Positions 11,862 to 24,705 are shown, counted from the first letter of the stretch. The stretch is DNA of 64,000 nt from Ustulina deusta (GCA_023159155.1 JAJNNX010000055.1:248001-312000), one strand, 5' to 3'. Notes: generated by a model not told the origin, from the letters alone. Program-made: numbers and translations.

Positions 11862-13025
11862 TTAGTTGGAATCCAACCCGACAAGTCGTCTAAAAGCTGA
11901 GTTTTCCAAGATGGGAAATGCGCCAATCATCGAGATATCCTGAGCAGGAGTAACCGGATGCTTAGCCATCGCCATCTCGGTGAGGAATCGGCCAAGCGGC
12001 TCAGTAGGACTGTGCAGACCGGGAAGCCCAACCCGGATAGGCGTGAGCATGACGGGGGCGATTGTGCGGTACTGTTTAACCACTGGAGTCAGTAATTACC
12101 ATAAAGAGCAAAATTTGACCAATGTCTCGGGAGCATGCAGGAGCAACTGAGGCCAAAAATTGCTAAAAGGGGATAGAAAAGACTCCAGGGAACTAACCAG
12201 CCATGGCGCCGTGGGGATGTACTGTTGTATCGCCTCGTGAGCAGTTCCGTCCACAGCAGCCGGACGAACAGAGCTGGCGTGTAGTAGGGGGTTCTTCTTG
12301 CGCAATTCCGCGAGCGCGATCTCCGTTTCGCCTTTCACGCGAGCGAATATTGCTGAGAACCGACCCGGCTCTGTCGTCGCTCCGCGGCCGGAGACGTAGA
12401 CGAAATTGAAGGGCTGATTTTCGCGAGCGAGGTCTTGGAACGCTTCGCCTGCGGCCAGCGCATAGTCCTTCGTGATCTTTACATACTCCCTATACACGAA
12501 TTAGCGATGCGTGGTATGTAGTTAAGTTCGCGCCCAAGAGCGACTGCGGATTAGCTCACTCCTTGCTGACTTGAGTCTGGCTAATGCCCACTATACCATC
12601 AAGGGTTAGTACAGTGTTTACTTATTCTTTTCGCAAATAGGGTCTCAACATGGTGAAGCAACCCCTGACCAGAGGTTTATCCCTAAGAAATAATGAAGCC
12701 AGTGAAGAATACACCTGGGTGTAGCTTACAGGCCCATACACAGCCCCGAGCACCCTTCAGTTGGTTAAGGACTGAGTCATATTTGGTAAAGTCCTTGTGA
12801 ATGATGACGTTGATTCGGGGGTCTTTTGCGTCCTCGGCCATGGGTACTGGCCTCCGACTCAGGATTGAGATCTTTGTGACACCTTTCATCTTAATCATGG
12901 CATCTAAAACACCGGACCCAACTAAGCCCTATAACTCCATGTTAGCACTGCGAATGGGATAATGAGGAGGTGGAAATTTTATTCAAGAAGCAGCTTACCG
13001 TTGCTCCCGTGAGAATTAGGTGCAT
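11862..13025 (-). CDS. NAD(P)-binding Rossmann protein, NmrA/epimerase-like
   Basis: Five exons (13025-12999, 12928-12730, 12590-12560, 12489-12198, 12071-11862) give 252 aa with a closed frame. The first exon encodes MHLILTGAT, and with exon 2 forms the dinucleotide-binding loop TGATGLVG (residues 6-13). Later motifs are ISILSRRPVP, CVWALGISQTQVSKEEY and FNFVYVSGRGATTEPG (the Ser-containing strand of atypical short-chain dehydrogenases), then SSVRPAAVD. It belongs to the extended/atypical SDR group often labelled nucleoside-diphosphate-sugar epimerase-like; real substrates are mostly unknown. The fourth intron (126 nt) was placed from GTTAGT to AACAG because this gives WLYRTIAPVML in frame. 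Convergent with the MFS permease, with a 245-bp gap. Confidence 0.83.
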
Positions 13026-14916
13026 TTTTACGAGTATTTCGACAAGTTATGTTTATGTGGTGTGAATTGCAGGAAGGAGATCGATAAATAAGAAATCGGA
13101 TTAACTTGGCAAGCCGTTTGAATGCGAGAGATGAGTAATGATATGTCCAAAACATACAACCTCACGAGAGGAATGCTCTTGATATAAATGACTTACACAA
13201 GACATGTTAGAAACGCGGCTTGTATGCCCCCGGCTTAACTCCGTCAGGCTCTAGGAACTGGGGACAACAACGCCCTATCTCCGTCTGCTTGCATGATGAG
13301 GGAGGTAGGGTGGTTACGCTAAACTTCTGCCTAACGAGTATCTAGTGGCTTCTCCCAAGCTCGACATCTCACCATTGTCGTTTAGGCTGACGACGGACTA
13401 AATTATTGTTGGCTTGGCAATTGACGGACAAAAGTGCTAATCATGGTGGTTGTATGGTATGTTCACAGCGCGCCCCGTCGAAGTGACGACAAGTCGACAG
13501 GAGAAAAACGAGGAATGATGGCAAAGTCCGAAGTCTGCTCGACTGTTGTTCGTCCGGTGAGCGAAGATACGGGCACAAAAGGCAACTAGCCGGATGCTCT
13601 CGCACGAGATGCTGGCGCTCGAGAACGCATCGTGGTAAATCAAGGGCTGACAGAAAGGCAGGTCAATGACATCGCAGATGCCATCGATGCAGATGCTCAG
13701 CACTCTGCACAGACTCTGCGGAACCGAAGCTGGACAGCACCTACTTAGATAGTAGTAGGTAGCTGGAGACCGAAAACGCCGTATAAGGAGGGATTGGCGA
13801 CTCAACTCGCCTGATGTCAGAAATGAAGAAGAGCTCCGATCTCGTGGCAGATGGCGTCTACCACTGGGCAGTGTCCATACACTAGAGGCGTTCGCAGCAT
13901 GCAGATACTACCTACAGTACATGCATATCACGATTCGCGGACAACTTAAAGCACCTGTATGCCGGCCTCCATGTAGATGTATGGTCAATGCCTGGATACA
14001 TCATGAATGGCGATGGATGAGATGTATCGCAGGGCGTGCCTACATGTCCCCGGGTTACCAACTACAGGTACTTACTAAGTAGATACCCATGTTAACTGTA
14101 GTAGGTACATACATGGAGTACGTACGAATCAATTATGCTCTGTTGATTGAAGGTGTTCTACGCGCTGCTGTGGTAGACACATCATGATGTAATGTATAGG
14201 TATATATGTATAGTTATACCTATCTGTACCTACATGTATCTCGTGCAGGTACAAAATATAGGTAGCTCCGAGGTCCCTGTGGCGGTGCTCGGAATTAGTC
14301 GATCGGCTGCATATTGACCCGTAGGTCAACTACCTAGGTATCCACATACATAAGGTATGCCCTGGTGTATATCGTTTCAGAAACCACCAAGTATCTACAT
14401 ACATCGCAATTCAAAAATCTAGGCTCACTGTTTATTATGTACACATTCGCCAACACTGGGCCTAATATTCTAGGGTCTAGGATACAAAACACTAATAATC
14501 CCAATCCCGTCCAGGCCATTGCCTACCTCGGCGCTTGGCGAGGGCCGATCTCGATAGATCCGATGTGGGGCAGTGAATGTAGAAGGGACTTGAACATAAC
14601 GCAAACAGCGGCAAACTAAACACGTGCATCTCATACCTCAGGTATGTACCTGCTTTAGGTACTTCTGTCTACATCCATGTATACCTATATGTAGTTGATA
14701 ACTTCATGGAGACTGCTGTGCCTACCACAATCTAAAACACCTCCTATACGTAGTATCTACTATATCCGCTGGGCTGAATTAACTCAACCCGCCGTCTCTC
14801 TCTCCCTCTCTGGTCCCGAGCTCCGTTGCTGCTATGGTCACCCGTCTAGTCATATTGTTGATACCTGCTTCCCCGCTGCCATGTTCGCCGTCTTAGTCTA
14901 GTCGGATGTTATTACC
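13026..14916. other. Intergenic, no gene seen
   Basis: Nearly 1.9 kb between the divergent Rossmann protein and transcription factor genes. It is rich in TAGGTA/GTACCTA/TATGTA words (densest at 14060-14345), with a CT-rich tract at about 14796-14815 that may belong to the regulator's promoter. No coding potential was recognised. Confidence 0.55.
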
Positions 14917-17545
14917 ATGTCGGAAGTGTCGCATTGGGTGTCGAACGGCGAGTCCAAGGACGAGGAGCGCTTGGCATCATGCTTCAACTGCAAAAAGTCG
15001 AAAGTCAAGTGTGTGCGGTCCGAAGGCTCGACCGTCTGCTCACGCTGTGCCCAGCGCAAGCTCGAGTGCAGAGCGCCCCTGTTCCACGTTGGCCGGCATA
15101 AGGGAGTCAAGAAGTAATTGATCATGGCCATCTGTCATCTCTATCTCCGCCTACTAACACACTTCGCCAGCAAACACTCGGGGCTAGAGAAGGCAGTGTT
15201 CCAGATCGAACAAGCCTTGAAGAGGACTCATCCCGGCTCGGACCAGATCCAGAATTCCGAGCAGTCCGCCGAGTTGAGATACCTACTGGAGAGGAGCCGA
15301 GATCTCCTCAGTGCCGAAAGAAGCCAAAACAAATCTAGTTCTGGCGCGAATGGGCACCGTCATGATGGGCCCGATCCATCCCCTCAACAATCGTCGACTT
15401 CCCATGGGACGCCATCCTCGCAAACTGACTCGCGTGATGCTGGCGCTGTCTCCCAGACCGTGGATGATGACCAGCTAAACGTAGACGACGCTGAAAACCC
15501 CCTACAGCTGCTCGCGAGGACATCCGAACTGCTGTCTTCTATTGGGGCCTCCTATCATGGGTCGGCTCTAGGTCATGTGCCGTCCAAGTCTCTCCCGAGC
15601 CGAGCGCTCGCGCTCGAAGGCGACCACGATGGCAACTTGCCAGCATTCTTTAGCCGTTTCCAACCGCGTCTCGATGTTGACCCAGATCTAGACCCTATCG
15701 GACTTGGTCTCCTCACACTTGCCGAGGCCGAGGCGTTATTTACATAGTAACATTGCCCCTTCATGCTTCTTGAGGTGCTTTTCAGGCTCACATTCGAATT
15801 AGTTTTTACGACAATCTCGCGCATACAAGATGGGGGATTGACCCCGTCCTGCATACCGTTGATTTCGTGCAGAGACGCTCAGCCTTCCTCTTCACATCAA
15901 TAGCGGCGGCCGCAGCGCTCTTTTCGCCATCTCTGGAAGCCCTGCATAAGCGACTCTCAAGGCACCGCCAGAAGCTTGCAGATCTAGTCATGACCAAACG
16001 TTATAAGTCTGTCGAGATTGTCTTGGCATTCATGGTGAACATCCCCTGGATTCCGGCTGGCGAACATTGGGCCGACGATGAGACCTCGACATACATGTCC
16101 ATGGCGTTGAGTATCGCGGTGGACTTGTATTTGAACAAGATAATACTGCCCTCATCACCAGAAGCACCCTTCTCGAGAGATAACATCCCCTTGTCCGACC
16201 GGATCTCCTCTAGGAGAGCCCTTGATGTTGATGGCTTCGCTGAAATTGATCCAGAGTCCGAGATGGGGAGACGGTTATTAAGGCGGAGAGAACGAACCTG
16301 GCTATCTCTGTTCGTGCTTGAGAGAGGGTAAGGAACACGACGCAAACTAACAGTTCTTGTGAACTGACACGCGTTTTCATCCCCTAGTGTATGCCTAGCG
16401 AGGGGGAGGAGCTATATGTTGCCTATGTCGCAGCTGATTGAGAATTGCGATCAATGGCATCTTTGCGAGCTTGCTGATCGTTGGGATGGGTCTATAGTCT
16501 CTGTGACTGTCCTCCGTAGAGACTTTGTAAGAATTCCAATCCTCGTTCTTTTGGCTAGCAGATCGCTAATGGGCTATTTTCAAGGCGAAACTAATCACGA
16601 CCTTGCGGGGGATCTGCGATAGCTACGCAAAAGGTGTCAGCGAGGCGACTGTTGTCGATGAGTATGTCTACCTGTTCACGATAACATCGAGACAAACGAC
16701 TAATGTGCTTCAATAGCTTGAAAAGCGAAATCACTATATTTTTTGATAGGTGGTATCACACTTGGCCATTACAAATAGGAGACCGGGAGCGTAAGTTGTT
16801 TCGTTGGCTTCCGCTCGAACGGTTCGTTGACAAACACATAGAGTTTACGCTACCTCCCTATGTAGAAATCCTCGCTTCTCACACTCGCTTATCCATGTAC
16901 TCTAGCATCATCAACCACAGCACAGCTCCAGTCGGGGCAAGACACTTTTTCCGAGCGGCTGGTCTATCATCTGCTCTCAATGTATTACGAGTTGCTGTCC
17001 AAGGTGAAGGACAGCTTCGATCTATGCCAAACAACACAGCCATTATGATCTCCTTCGCTGCATGTTTTGCATTGCGAGTGAGCACGGTCGCAGATGACAG
17101 AGGATCGAGCCTGGCCCCTAGCATCCGAGCATTGATCGCAGAAACGATCGACGTCTTAGACAGGATAGGGTCCACGCCCGTGCAGAGGAAGGGACTCTCG
17201 TGCCTCTTTGCCGGACAGCTCAGGCAGATCCTCAAGCTTGCCCTACGATCTGCCGAGACTGCAAGGGTGCCGCTGGCGGAAAGCAATGGGATCGTAGACA
17301 CGAGTCCCGTCTACACCAACCCCACCACCAACGCCACGCATCTGGCGACCAGCCAAGTCGTGACGCAGCTGCAGATTCCTACAGGGAGCATGCCGTCCGA
17401 TTACTTACTGTTCTCTACCATGTCCAACGACCAGCTGAACGAGGCGATCAACAACACGGATGTTGGGCTCGACGCCCTGTGGGAAGACTTCCAGTTTCAA
17501 CAGCCTTCGGAGTTGGACTGGATGGACTGGAGTACGTTTTCATAG
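14917..17545 (+). CDS. Zn2Cys6 transcription factor with fungal MHR
   Basis: Six exons (14917-15113, 15171-15746, 15803-16327, 16388-16526, 16585-16661, 16717-17545) give 780 aa. The N-terminal binuclear zinc cluster is CFNCKKSKVKC...CSRCAQRKLEC at residues ~22-50, the Gal4-type DNA-binding domain. A short leucine-rich linker (LEKAVFQIEQALKR) may dimerise. A Ser/Gln-rich region follows, then the middle homology region beginning LTLAEAEALFTYFYDNLAHTRW and continuing with RSAFLFTSIAAAAALFSPS. The C-terminus is acidic/aromatic (DALWEDFQFQQPSELDWMDWSTFS), like an activation domain. It sits between two Dal5-type permease genes, so it may be their pathway-specific regulator; this is inference from position. 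Confidence 0.9.
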
Positions 17546-18359
17546 CAGGCAAGACACGGTAGCCAGATGATCAATCGATTCGTACATATGCGCTCGGAGT
17601 TTATTTAATCAGCGAGATGTTCATATGAAGTTGAAATGAGTGGGCACGCCAGTGGCGTCGTACTTATTGGTTAACATATCTAAGGGCTCATACTGTGAGC
17701 AGGGGGGGGATCGATGGTCACTCCTTTTGTTTAAATTATACTCCTGTTGTATCTCGAATCAGAAACCCGGATACCGACGCCACGTATTAATTTATATCTA
17801 TACGAAAATCAAAAGCATCTCACACCGCATAAAATCCAGGTGTCCTGCTGCTGACTGTTTGTTCCCAAGCTAAGCGACCGCCGCAGACCTCACAGTGTTA
17901 CATTCAGCATCTGTATTCAGCTAAGATCGGCAGATCCGACATTCCCTCTCACGTAGCGTAATAGGTACTACTAGTAGGCATAGATACTGTGTATGTAAAT
18001 GACTGGTCACAGGACGTTCTGTTACAGGATTTGGAGTTCTCCTCACCCCTGTACTGTCTCCAAGTCGTACCTAGGCGGATCGATCCCCACAAACCCCATC
18101 TTGACGAGCTGGTCTCCATATCCAACACCGTGACGAGGATGCCCATCCCTACCAAGTGTATATAATTCTGTACTAGGTACCCCGCAAAATCCAAGCAAAC
18201 TCTTATACTTATTTTGGGGTCCCTTCCGCTTGGGTTTGTTCATGCCAAGGTCTTGGTGCGAAAGCTAATGTGGTGCTCTTTGTTCCCACTGCCGCGCTCA
18301 GTTTCTTGTCTGTTATTAGTGTAGCTGCTCACGACGCCAAGCGCAAGAGAACAGAGACG
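17546..18359. other. Intergenic, no gene seen
   Basis: 3' DNA of the transcription factor and promoter of the second permease. An upstream in-frame Met at 18270 exists but would add a ~30-residue hydrophobic extension atypical for the family. Nothing else was recognised. Confidence 0.5.
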
Positions 18360-20563
18360 ATGTCCGAAGTAGAATCCGACATGAAACTACCCAAGATGGA
18401 CGGCGGCGGCGCTGAGGAACTGGAGAGCGTGGATAAGGGCGACATGGTTCCCGGGTCGGAAATCGGCGCCGACAAGAAACTGGAACGGAGAGTCCTCTGG
18501 AAACTCGATACTAGGTGTGTTGCCAACATGGCCAGTCAAAATACGAGGAATTGAATCTGCTCGTGCTGAGCTACAGAGGAAGGGAGGTAAATAGATGGGT
18601 TGAATCGAGCTAATGGCACCTCTTCCAACAATACAGGATTCTCCCCATTCTCGCCTTGTTATTCCTGTGCTCCTTCTTCGACCGGACGAACGTGGGCAAT
18701 GCCCGGCTATATGGCCTCGAGGAGGAGATTGGCATCTCTGACCACCAGTACGACATGGGTCTCGCCGTCTTCTACGCCACGTACATCTTCGGTGAGATCC
18801 CGAGTAATTTGATCTTGAAGAAGGTCACGCCGAGCGTCTGGCTGCCATGTCTTGCCTTTTTCTGGGGCATTGTTGCCATGAGCACGGGCTTCATCAAGAC
18901 TTTCCCGCATTTCGTGGCCATTCGGGCACTTCTCGGGTATGCTCGTTTCAATTTATCCTTCTCTTGATGTTAAGGACGTCGGGCTTGCTGTCACAACAGT
19001 GGTGTTGCTAACGCTTTTTTATTATTATTACAGTTTGTGTGAAGGTGGATTATTGCCCGGCATGGTATCGCGCACGAAGCTACCCGTCACAGCGACCTGC
19101 TAATTCGTCCTGCAGATTCTGTATTTGTCAGGTGTTTATACAAGAGGCGAGCTTGCGATTCGAATAGGCGTTTTCTATACCTCCGCCTCTCTCTCCGGCG
19201 CGTTTTCGGGTACGTGCCCTGTTTCCGACCCCATCGCCGCAGAGATAAACAGACAGTCGACTAACTACTTTCAGGGCTCCTCGCGCGAGCCATTTCCGAA
19301 TTGGGAGGTCGGGGTGGTCTGAGTCAATGGAGATGGATTTTTGTCATCTTCGGCCTCTTCGTAAGTCGAAAAGAGGACACGGGGACCTGGACCAGGCGCT
19401 TATAATCCCGCTTCTAGAGCGCCACTGTGGGCTTCACTTCGTTTTGGCTGCTGCCGAATGGTGTTGCCTCGGCCCGGTTCTTGAAGCCCGAGGAACGAGA
19501 GTGCGCTATCCAGCGCTTGTGTGTCCAAGGCGGCGGTAATGGTGGCCGAGAACAGTCAGTGAATGAAACTCGAAACCTCCTCGGCACCGACAACGGTTTG
19601 GCTAACCAGAGCTGCAGGGAGGAAACCGAGAGGTTCGCGTGGTCCGAAGTGGCCCGGGGCGTCTTCAATTGGCAAACGTGGCTCTCTGCGTCAGCGTACT
19701 TCGGGATCCTCAGTGGATTGTACAGCTTCGGTCTCTTCGTATGTATCGACTCCAAATTTGCGACTAGGCTGAGAAAGCAGGGCCCTCTCTGACAAGTATG
19801 TAGCTGCCGACCATTATTAAAGATTTGGGTTACACGGCCAACGAAGCGCAGCTTTGGTCGGTCATCCCTTATGCCGTCGCTGCTGTTGCCACACGTCAGT
19901 GCCCACGCCCGTCTTCCGCTCGAGGGGTATCGATATTGACTGTATCACGGGCTAGTTTGCACGGCCTACCTGTCGGATCATTTCCGGGTCCGTGGTATCA
20001 TCATGCTGTTCTCGCTACCCATCGCTATTATCGGATACGCGGTGATTGCTAACACCCATATCACGTCGGTCAAATATGGCATGACGTTCCTCATGGCCAC
20101 TGGCTTGTACAGCAGCGTTCCGCCGGTCCTTGGATGGCTCTCTAACGTAAGTGCGAGCGTTGTGAGGACGATGAGAGAGACGATGCCCACGAGGGTTGAA
20201 GATGGTACGTCACTAACGATAAACGTGCTGTAGAACTCGGCCGGCCACTACAAGAGGGCCACGACAAGCGCCCTGCAGCTCGCCATCGCAAACGCCGGCG
20301 GGTTTGTGGCCGTGTTCATTTACCCCAGGGCCCAGGGACCGCAGTATCACCAGGGTCATACTATAGTGCTCAGCCTTCTAACGGCCGGATGGTTCCTGTG
20401 AGTGATTGGCATGACGGGCGCGGGCATTGGCTAACCGGCGAGCAGTGTTCTCTGCAACGTCCTGTACTGCTGGAAAGTCAACCGAGACAAGGCCCGTGGT
20501 AAATATGACAAGTACCGAGGGTATAACGACGACCGGGATCCCTCCTTTAAGTTGGTTCTGTAA
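18360..20563 (+). CDS. MFS permease, Dal5-type (second copy in the block)
   Basis: Ten exons (18360-18514, 18637-18936, 19034-19064, 19116-19209, 19275-19360, 19418-19738, 19804-19894, 19956-20146, 20234-20397, 20446-20563) give 516 aa; every junction keeps frame. Signatures: LFLCSFFDRTNVGNARLYGLEEE in TM1, AVFYATYIFGEIPSNLILKK in TM2, GLCEGGLLPGMILYLSGVYTRGELAIRIGVFYTSASLSGAFSG across TM4-5, and a cytosolic loop with a fungal Asn/Glu-rich insert before TM7. The C-terminus NRDKARGKYDKYRGYNDDRDPSFKLVL is close to the classic Dal5-family tail. A plasma-membrane importer of a small organic anion is expected; substrate unknown. The start at 18360 was preferred over 18270 because it gives the usual charged cytosolic N-terminus. 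It follows the Zn2Cys6 gene on the same strand. Confidence 0.9.
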
Positions 20564-21437
20564 AGAGGAAGCAGGGCCGGGCGTGTCCTCTACGTCTAGA
20601 GTCGGCGAAATTATCGAGCAGGACTGCAAATAAAGAAATGGTATTGTTAAAAGCCAAGACTGCCTGCGCTATTATTGGCGGTGGGTAGCATTTCCTCGTA
20701 GTACAGCAGACCACACTTAAGTACCTAAGTAGGTAAGTACTTAAAAGTTGTATCAGGACTCTCGAGACGTGGGCCCTGAGAATATCTCATTTCATAGACT
20801 GCACTCTTTCCTAGTTTTGTTAGTGTAGAGTTCGTTAGATGCTACTACCCTCCTTTTTCGTATTGTCTTTTTAACTGTATTCCTGTGCTATGTTATTGTT
20901 GATGCCTTATTTTTTCTATTCGCTGTTCCTTCCAGAGGTACCTCGACTAGACTTCATGCGACCGGGGCAGCAGTGCATTAGCGTCATCGGCTAGCTAGCA
21001 TTAGCGCCCGTCCACTGTCTATGTCCAGGAGTGTAGTTCAGCCACTGTATGCCATCGGGCATTTCAGACAGTAAAATGGCCGACGCCCCCGCCAATTCCC
21101 TCGGCATTCCCTCTCGGGACAGCATCGCAGTGATTCGGGGTAGTATTTTCCGTCCACGACGTGCCGAGTATATGTCGCGTTGCGTTTCGTTCCGCTGATG
21201 CGTCGGGCCTTGCCGGTACGTTTCTTTCATATAACTCTGGAATGAGGGCCATCATCGGGGCCGGCAGCATTGGCGAAGACAGAGAACCAGAGAAACAACA
21301 GGAAACGCTGAAGACCAACTAGCACGACCAACCACGACCACGACCATTATCATCGCCATCATCACCGCAGGTGTGAGTGCGAGTTATCGTCTCCAGTCGC
21401 AGGACAACGCCATCGTCTGTCAGCTCTCTCGCCCGAC
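20564..21437. other. Intergenic, no gene seen
   Basis: 3' DNA of the permease and promoter/5' leader of the AhpD-like gene. It has a palindromic AAGTACCTAAGTAGGTAAGTACTT-type patch at about 20717-20742 and T-rich DNA around 20815-20930. No gene was recognised. Confidence 0.5.
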
Positions 21438-22373
21438 ATGTCGAAGCTGTCGGATGCCGTCAAGGCCCTCATCAATGCCGGCCACGCAGCGCCGGGCTAC
21501 ACTCGCGCCGGCGCGGCCGTGAAGCCCGCCCTCGAGCGGCTCGCAAGTGATGCTCACGGGAAGAGGGTCGGGCTGCCGGCCTGGGTCACACTATCGGTAT
21601 GGCATGGCACCTAGGTCACCCTCGCCTTGTTCTCGCATGCTGATCGCCCGTGCTCGGTTGCTTCCGCATAGACGGCCGTCTCGGCAACGCTGAACTGTCC
21701 CGACGCCATGGCCCACATCTTCGACCTCGCCAACACGAGCAACGCCCTGTCTCGGCGCACCCCCGTGCAGAACGCCGAGCTGATCCGCGAGGTCGGGCTC
21801 AAGTGCATCTCGTTCAACGGCATCCCGCGCAGCATCAACACGCTCGGCGCCTTCTGGAAGAGCCTGCCCGAGGACGTCGCCTCGTCGCTCTCGACGACGC
21901 CCACCCGCGAGCTCACGCCCGCGAACCTCGAGATCCGCAAGAGGGACGGTCGAGCGCTCTGGGACGGCGTCTACCTGGGGTTCGAGCGCAAGCTGCTCGA
22001 CAGGCTCGCTCAGTCCCACCCCGACTTGCCCGTCCATATCCTCAACGGACACTACTCGAATCTGCTGTCGAATCCGCGAGACGCCCAAAAGCAGGAGCCC
22101 GTCGGCAGGGTGCTGACGTCGCTGGTCGCCATCGCTTGTCTGCGTGCCCAGACCGGCGTCGGCCCACAGGTCGTGTCCCACGTCTTTGGCCTACGAAAGG
22201 CATATAAGCACGGCGAGGCGCATGCCGTGGGCGAGCAGCCCGTGGAAGGCGGCGAATGGCTCGCCAGCGACGATGGGAACCTGTGGTTGTTGGAGAGCAT
22301 CGACAGGCTGGTCCATGCGATTGGCGGTGGTGAGGGGACAACGTTTGCGCCCGGAATCCGTCCCAAGCTATGA
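21438..22373 (+). CDS. AhpD-like fold protein, unknown function
   Basis: Two exons (21438-21596, 21672-22373) give 286 aa. The intron is GTATGG...CATAG. The core block NAELIREVGLKCISFNGIPRSINTLGAFWKSLP resembles the helical AhpD/carboxymuconolactone decarboxylase-like fold found in a fungal family usually annotated as conserved mitochondrial or peroxisomal protein. The catalytic CxxC pair of true AhpD enzymes is not present in this block; only a single Cys (KCISFNG) is seen, so peroxidase activity should not be assumed. The C-terminus ends PKL, at best a weak type-1 peroxisomal signal. It is convergent with the CoA-transferase gene, 276 bp apart. Function is unknown; family assignment is tentative, while the gene itself is well supported. 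Confidence 0.72.
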
Positions 22374-22649
22374 TGGCGGTGACGGTGATGTGAACGATGC
22401 CAAGATAAGAATACCGCGTGACGGCCCATGTATATGCCTGTATATATACACTATATAACGGACAAAGTAGAAGATAGATTCAAACTCATGTGTTTACTAC
22501 CTATTCACAGGTTTGTGATGATATTAGAGAGTATCCGATATATCTACAGGATGTACTCATGTCTGATGTCTCATGTATATACGATGGCCGATCCTTTATG
22601 TACTTGGCAAAAACGCCACGATAAAACACCACATACTCTATATATACTC

Positions 22650-24705
22650 TCAGAAAGTACCCAAATTCTTCGCCACCGCAAACTTGGCATCCGTCTTCGC
22701 CCTCACCGTCTCCACGTCCACGCTCTCGGCCACCTCGGTCAGGGTCAGGCCGCCCCTGGTCCTGTCGACCTGGAACACAGCGAGCTCGGTGATGATGGTG
22801 CTGACGACGCCCTTGCCCGTCAGAGGCAGCTTGCAGTCCTGCACGACCTTGCTCCGGCCGTTCTTGTCGACGTGCTCGGTGGCCACGACGATCTTGGTCT
22901 GGTCGGGGTTCGACACGAGGTCCATGGCGCCGCCCATGCCCTTGAAGACCTTGCCCGGGATCATGTAGTTGGCGAGGTCGCCCGACGCCGACACCTGGAA
23001 GGCGCCGAGGATCGACACGTCGACGTGGCCGCCCCGGATCATGGCGAACGACTCGGCCGAGTCGAACGTCGACGCCCCCGGCACCAGCGTCACCGTCTCC
23101 TTGCCCGCGTTGACGAGGTCCGGGTCCGCCTCGGCCTCCGAGGACGGGTACGGCCCCATGCCCAGCAGCCCGTTCTCCGACTGCAGCCACACGTTCGCGC
23201 CGTCCGGGAGATACGACGCCGCGAGCGTCGGGATGCCCACCCCCAGATTGACGTAATACCCGTCCTTCAGTTCCCGTGCGGCTCTCCTGGCGATCCGCGT
23301 CCTCGAGTCGGCGGCGGCGCCCGGCCCGGCCGTGCCGTTCTTAGGTGGCGCTAGTCTGAGCACCTCGGCTGTCTTCGCCGCCGTGGCCGGGACGATCCGG
23401 TCGATGAAGATCCCTGGCAGGTCCACGCTGTCCGGGTCGATCGAGCCTATGGGGACGATGTTCTCGGCTTCGACAATGGCTAGACGCGCTGCCTTGGCCA
23501 TGAGTCCGGCGTAGGTCTTGGTTGTATATCTGTTTCATACGGCTTAGTGAGTATTGGGTTTCGCGGTGAGAAAGTGAACCAACTCCCTTCCTATACCATA
23601 GATAGGGGAGAGTTGATCGCTTGTTAGGTAGGTAGGTAGGTAGGCAGGTTAGTTGGTTGGCTGGCTGACTGACTTGAAAACACAATTGCCTGCTTCGTCG
23701 ACCTTCCACGCTCGCAATATGGCCACGTCGCCCCCCAGAGCCGTCTCCATCACATACGACTTGCCGTTAAAGATCCTCGTCTCCCGTGGGCGCCCCTTTT
23801 CTAGCACGGCCTCGGGTGTAAACCTTGAGGGTATCTCGCCAGTTTCTATGAATGTTTCTAGATTCATTCATTCACCATTAGCCTCCATACCTCGCGCAGC
23901 AGGTACCGCGATGCCCAGAGTTGCGGAATGAGACACACACACATAGAGAGAGAGGGAGAGAGAGAGAGAGAGATAGAAAGAAAGGAACAGAGAACGTACT
24001 CCCACCCGTGGCTGTGTAGAAAGCAGGGATACCAGCGCCCGCAGCACGTAACCTCTCGGCAAGCGTGCCTTGGGGACATAGCTCGACGGCGATCTCGCCT
24101 GTCAGATATTGTTTCTCCAGCGACTTGTTCGACCCCAGATACGAGAGAATGATGCGGTCCAATCGGCCGCTCTGCGTCAATAGCGCGAGGCCGTGAGCGC
24201 CGGATCCGGCATTATTGGACACGGCCGTCAGGTTCTTTGCGCCTTTCCTATGAATCGCCTGGATTAGAGTTTCTGTGCGAGTTTTCAGTGTCAGCCCAAC
24301 CCTGATTCAATATGCCCAGACGCCCAGCCACATCGGCAATGTCAGCGACGCTCTCTCGGCCGTGAAAGTGGACCGGTGGACAGGGCTGAACCAGGCGATA
24401 ATTAAACAGACACGTAGATAAATAGATCGATAGAAAGATAGGTCCGTACCGGCTACCCCGCACAATCCAAACCCGGCACTGAGAATGACATCACCATCCT
24501 TTACATCAACGACCGCCTCATCGGCTGACTTGAAGACCTTTGAGCCCCGTCGCGTCTTGGCCGGTGCTGGAGGTCTGTCGACGGAATAGTAGCAGCGCTG
24601 AGCGAACTGCGTGACGGGCTTGGCATATCGTCGCGCGCTCGGTGTCGCCCAGCGGTATGAGATGCGAACAGAAGCACGCAGGAAAACATGGTGTAATTGC
24701 GCCAT
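22650..24705 (-). CDS. Succinyl-CoA:3-oxoacid CoA transferase, mitochondrial
   Basis: Four exons (24705-24450, 24272-24000, 23857-23674, 23529-22650) give 530 aa. The N-terminus is Arg/Ser-rich without acids (MAQLHHVFLRASVRISYRWATPSARRYAK), a mitochondrial presequence. The alpha half has ILSAGFGLCGVAETLIQAI, NLTAVSNNAG and the PQGTLAERLRAAGAGIPAFYT strand. The beta half begins near ARRAARELKDGYYVNLGVGIPTLA and carries the active-site motif LQSENGLLGMGP, with catalytic Glu at about residue 356. It ends with PKG-like and GGAMDLV segments typical of SCOT. The enzyme moves CoA from succinyl-CoA to acetoacetate (ketone body and acyl-CoA detoxification) in the matrix. Introns are unusually long for this window (177, 142, 144 nt); two contain microsatellites. 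Confidence 0.95.
23945..23980. repeat. (GA)n microsatellite in CoA-transferase intron
   Basis: Imperfect AGAG/GGGAGAG dinucleotide tract. On the gene's strand it is a CT-rich run inside intron 2 of the CoA transferase. The next intron carries a TAGG tandem (about 23625-23644). Confidence 0.85.

Noticed and set aside
18270..18359. Upstream start for the second Dal5-type permease
   Set aside because: In frame, but adds a hydrophobic leader unlike the charged cytosolic N-terminus of the family.
21591..22181. 196-codon frame on the minus strand
   Set aside because: Antisense shadow of the AhpD-like gene, caused by high GC at third positions.
22428..23354. 308-codon open frame on the plus strand
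   Set aside because: Antisense shadow of the CoA-transferase last exon; Arg/His/Val-rich composition with no motif.
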